Shown: piece by piece, positions 4,721 to 5,023 of the stretch
Numbering within the stretch: the stretch's first letter is position 1
Layout of the letters: every line of letters starts with the position of its first letter
Origin: an uncultured bacterium
GTDB lineage: Bacteria; Bacillota; Clostridia; Lachnospirales; Lachnospiraceae
Direction of reading: 5' to 3'
DNA: 5,023 nucleotides
Assembly (NCBI GenBank): GCA_937893485.1
Contig: CALBJL010000170.1
Location: 1 to 5,023, forward strand
Position numbers and translations under genes: made by a program
Notes under the pieces: generated by a model
What the model was told of the DNA's origin: nothing
The model's database searches: none
What the model saw: only the letters and a program-made list of their open reading frames with translations

Positions 4721-5023
4721 TTGAAGAAAGAAAAACAGAATACTAAGTTGAAAGTCATTCCTTTAGGCGGTTTAGAGCAGATAGGAATGAATATTACTGC
4801 CTTCGAATACGAGGACAGTATTATTGTCGTGGACTGCGGGCTGTCATTCCCGGAGGATGATATGTTTGGTATTGATCTGGTGATCCCGGATGTGACTTAT
4901 CTGAAAGAAAACCTTGACAAAGTCAAAGGTTTCTTTATCACGCACGGACATGAGGATCACATCGGCGCGCTGCCGTATATTTTGCGTGAGGTAAACGTGC
5001 CGATCTATGCGACCAAGCTGACG
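4721..5023 (+). CDS. rnj: Ribonuclease J, N-terminal part (cut by window end)
   Basis: The 101 visible residues match the N-terminus of RNase J, a metallo-beta-lactamase/beta-CASP ribonuclease with 5'-3' exonuclease and endonuclease activity that processes mRNA and rRNA in Firmicutes. After a short lysine-rich tail comes VIPLGGLEQIGMNITAFEY, then VVDCGLSFPEDDMFGIDLVIPD (about 36-57). The zinc-binding motif THGHEDHIGALPY follows, with H75, H77, D79 and H80. The beta-CASP and C-terminal domains lie beyond the window. Translation starts at TTG behind a perfect Shine-Dalgarno. The 91-nt gap after the DUF1292 gene has no clear terminator or promoter, so co-transcription is likely. RNase J1 versus J2 cannot be decided from this part; many Clostridia have one copy. 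Confidence 0.95.
   Translation, partial: MKKEKQNTKLKVIPLGGLEQIGMNITAFEYEDSIIVVDCGLSFPEDDMFGIDLVIPDVTYLKENLDKVKGFFITHGHEDHIGALPYILREVNVPIYATKLT

Noticed and set aside
4663..4746. 27-codon open frame between the DUF1292 gene and rnj
   Set aside because: No ribosome binding site, overlaps the rnj Shine-Dalgarno and start in another frame, and shows no similarity I recognise.

Overview
The window looks like a chromosomal segment of a Firmicute of the Lachnospiraceae type (Roseburia/Agathobacter-like). This rests on protein flavour (rhodanese-less ThiI, an HPr-like protein without the active-site His), AAGGAGG-type ribosome binding sites, GTG and TTG starts, and the gene order ireB-ruvX-DUF1292-rnj. 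The genus call is an inference; no search was run.

Layout. Positions 1-448 contain no recognisable protein gene. They hold a region rich in complementary segments that folds on paper into a large RNA with the same sense as thiI. A long-range helix joins 61-77 to 356-374, further helices nest inside it, and the apical loop of an internal hairpin (220-227) can form a pseudoknot with the 3' flank (376-383). This is the most interesting part of the window. Next come thiI (449-1633, +, tRNA 4-thiouridine synthase) and a short convergent gap with a strong minus-strand terminator. An HPr-like gene follows (1767-2000, -) with its own good promoter. Diverging from it is mtaB (2093-3466, +), the methylthiotransferase that makes ms2t6A37 in tRNA. 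A promoter at about 3484-3512 starts a probable operon: ireB (3578-3841), ruvX/yqgF (3900-4349), a DUF1292/YrzB-like gene (4375-4629) and the 5' end of a ribonuclease J gene (from 4721, TTG start, cut by the window end).

How it fits together. Most genes serve RNA maturation and translation. ThiI and MtaB are sulfur-inserting tRNA modification enzymes, RuvX/YqgF is linked to 16S rRNA processing and DNA repair, and RNase J to mRNA and rRNA processing. IreB is a small phosphoprotein tied to PASTA-kinase signalling. The HPr-like protein keeps the regulatory-serine region but not the phosphocarrier histidine, so it is probably a regulator and not a sugar-transport carrier. Apart from the candidate RNA and the HPr variant, this is ordinary conserved chromosome; I see no insertion sequence, CRISPR array, phage gene, tRNA or rRNA.
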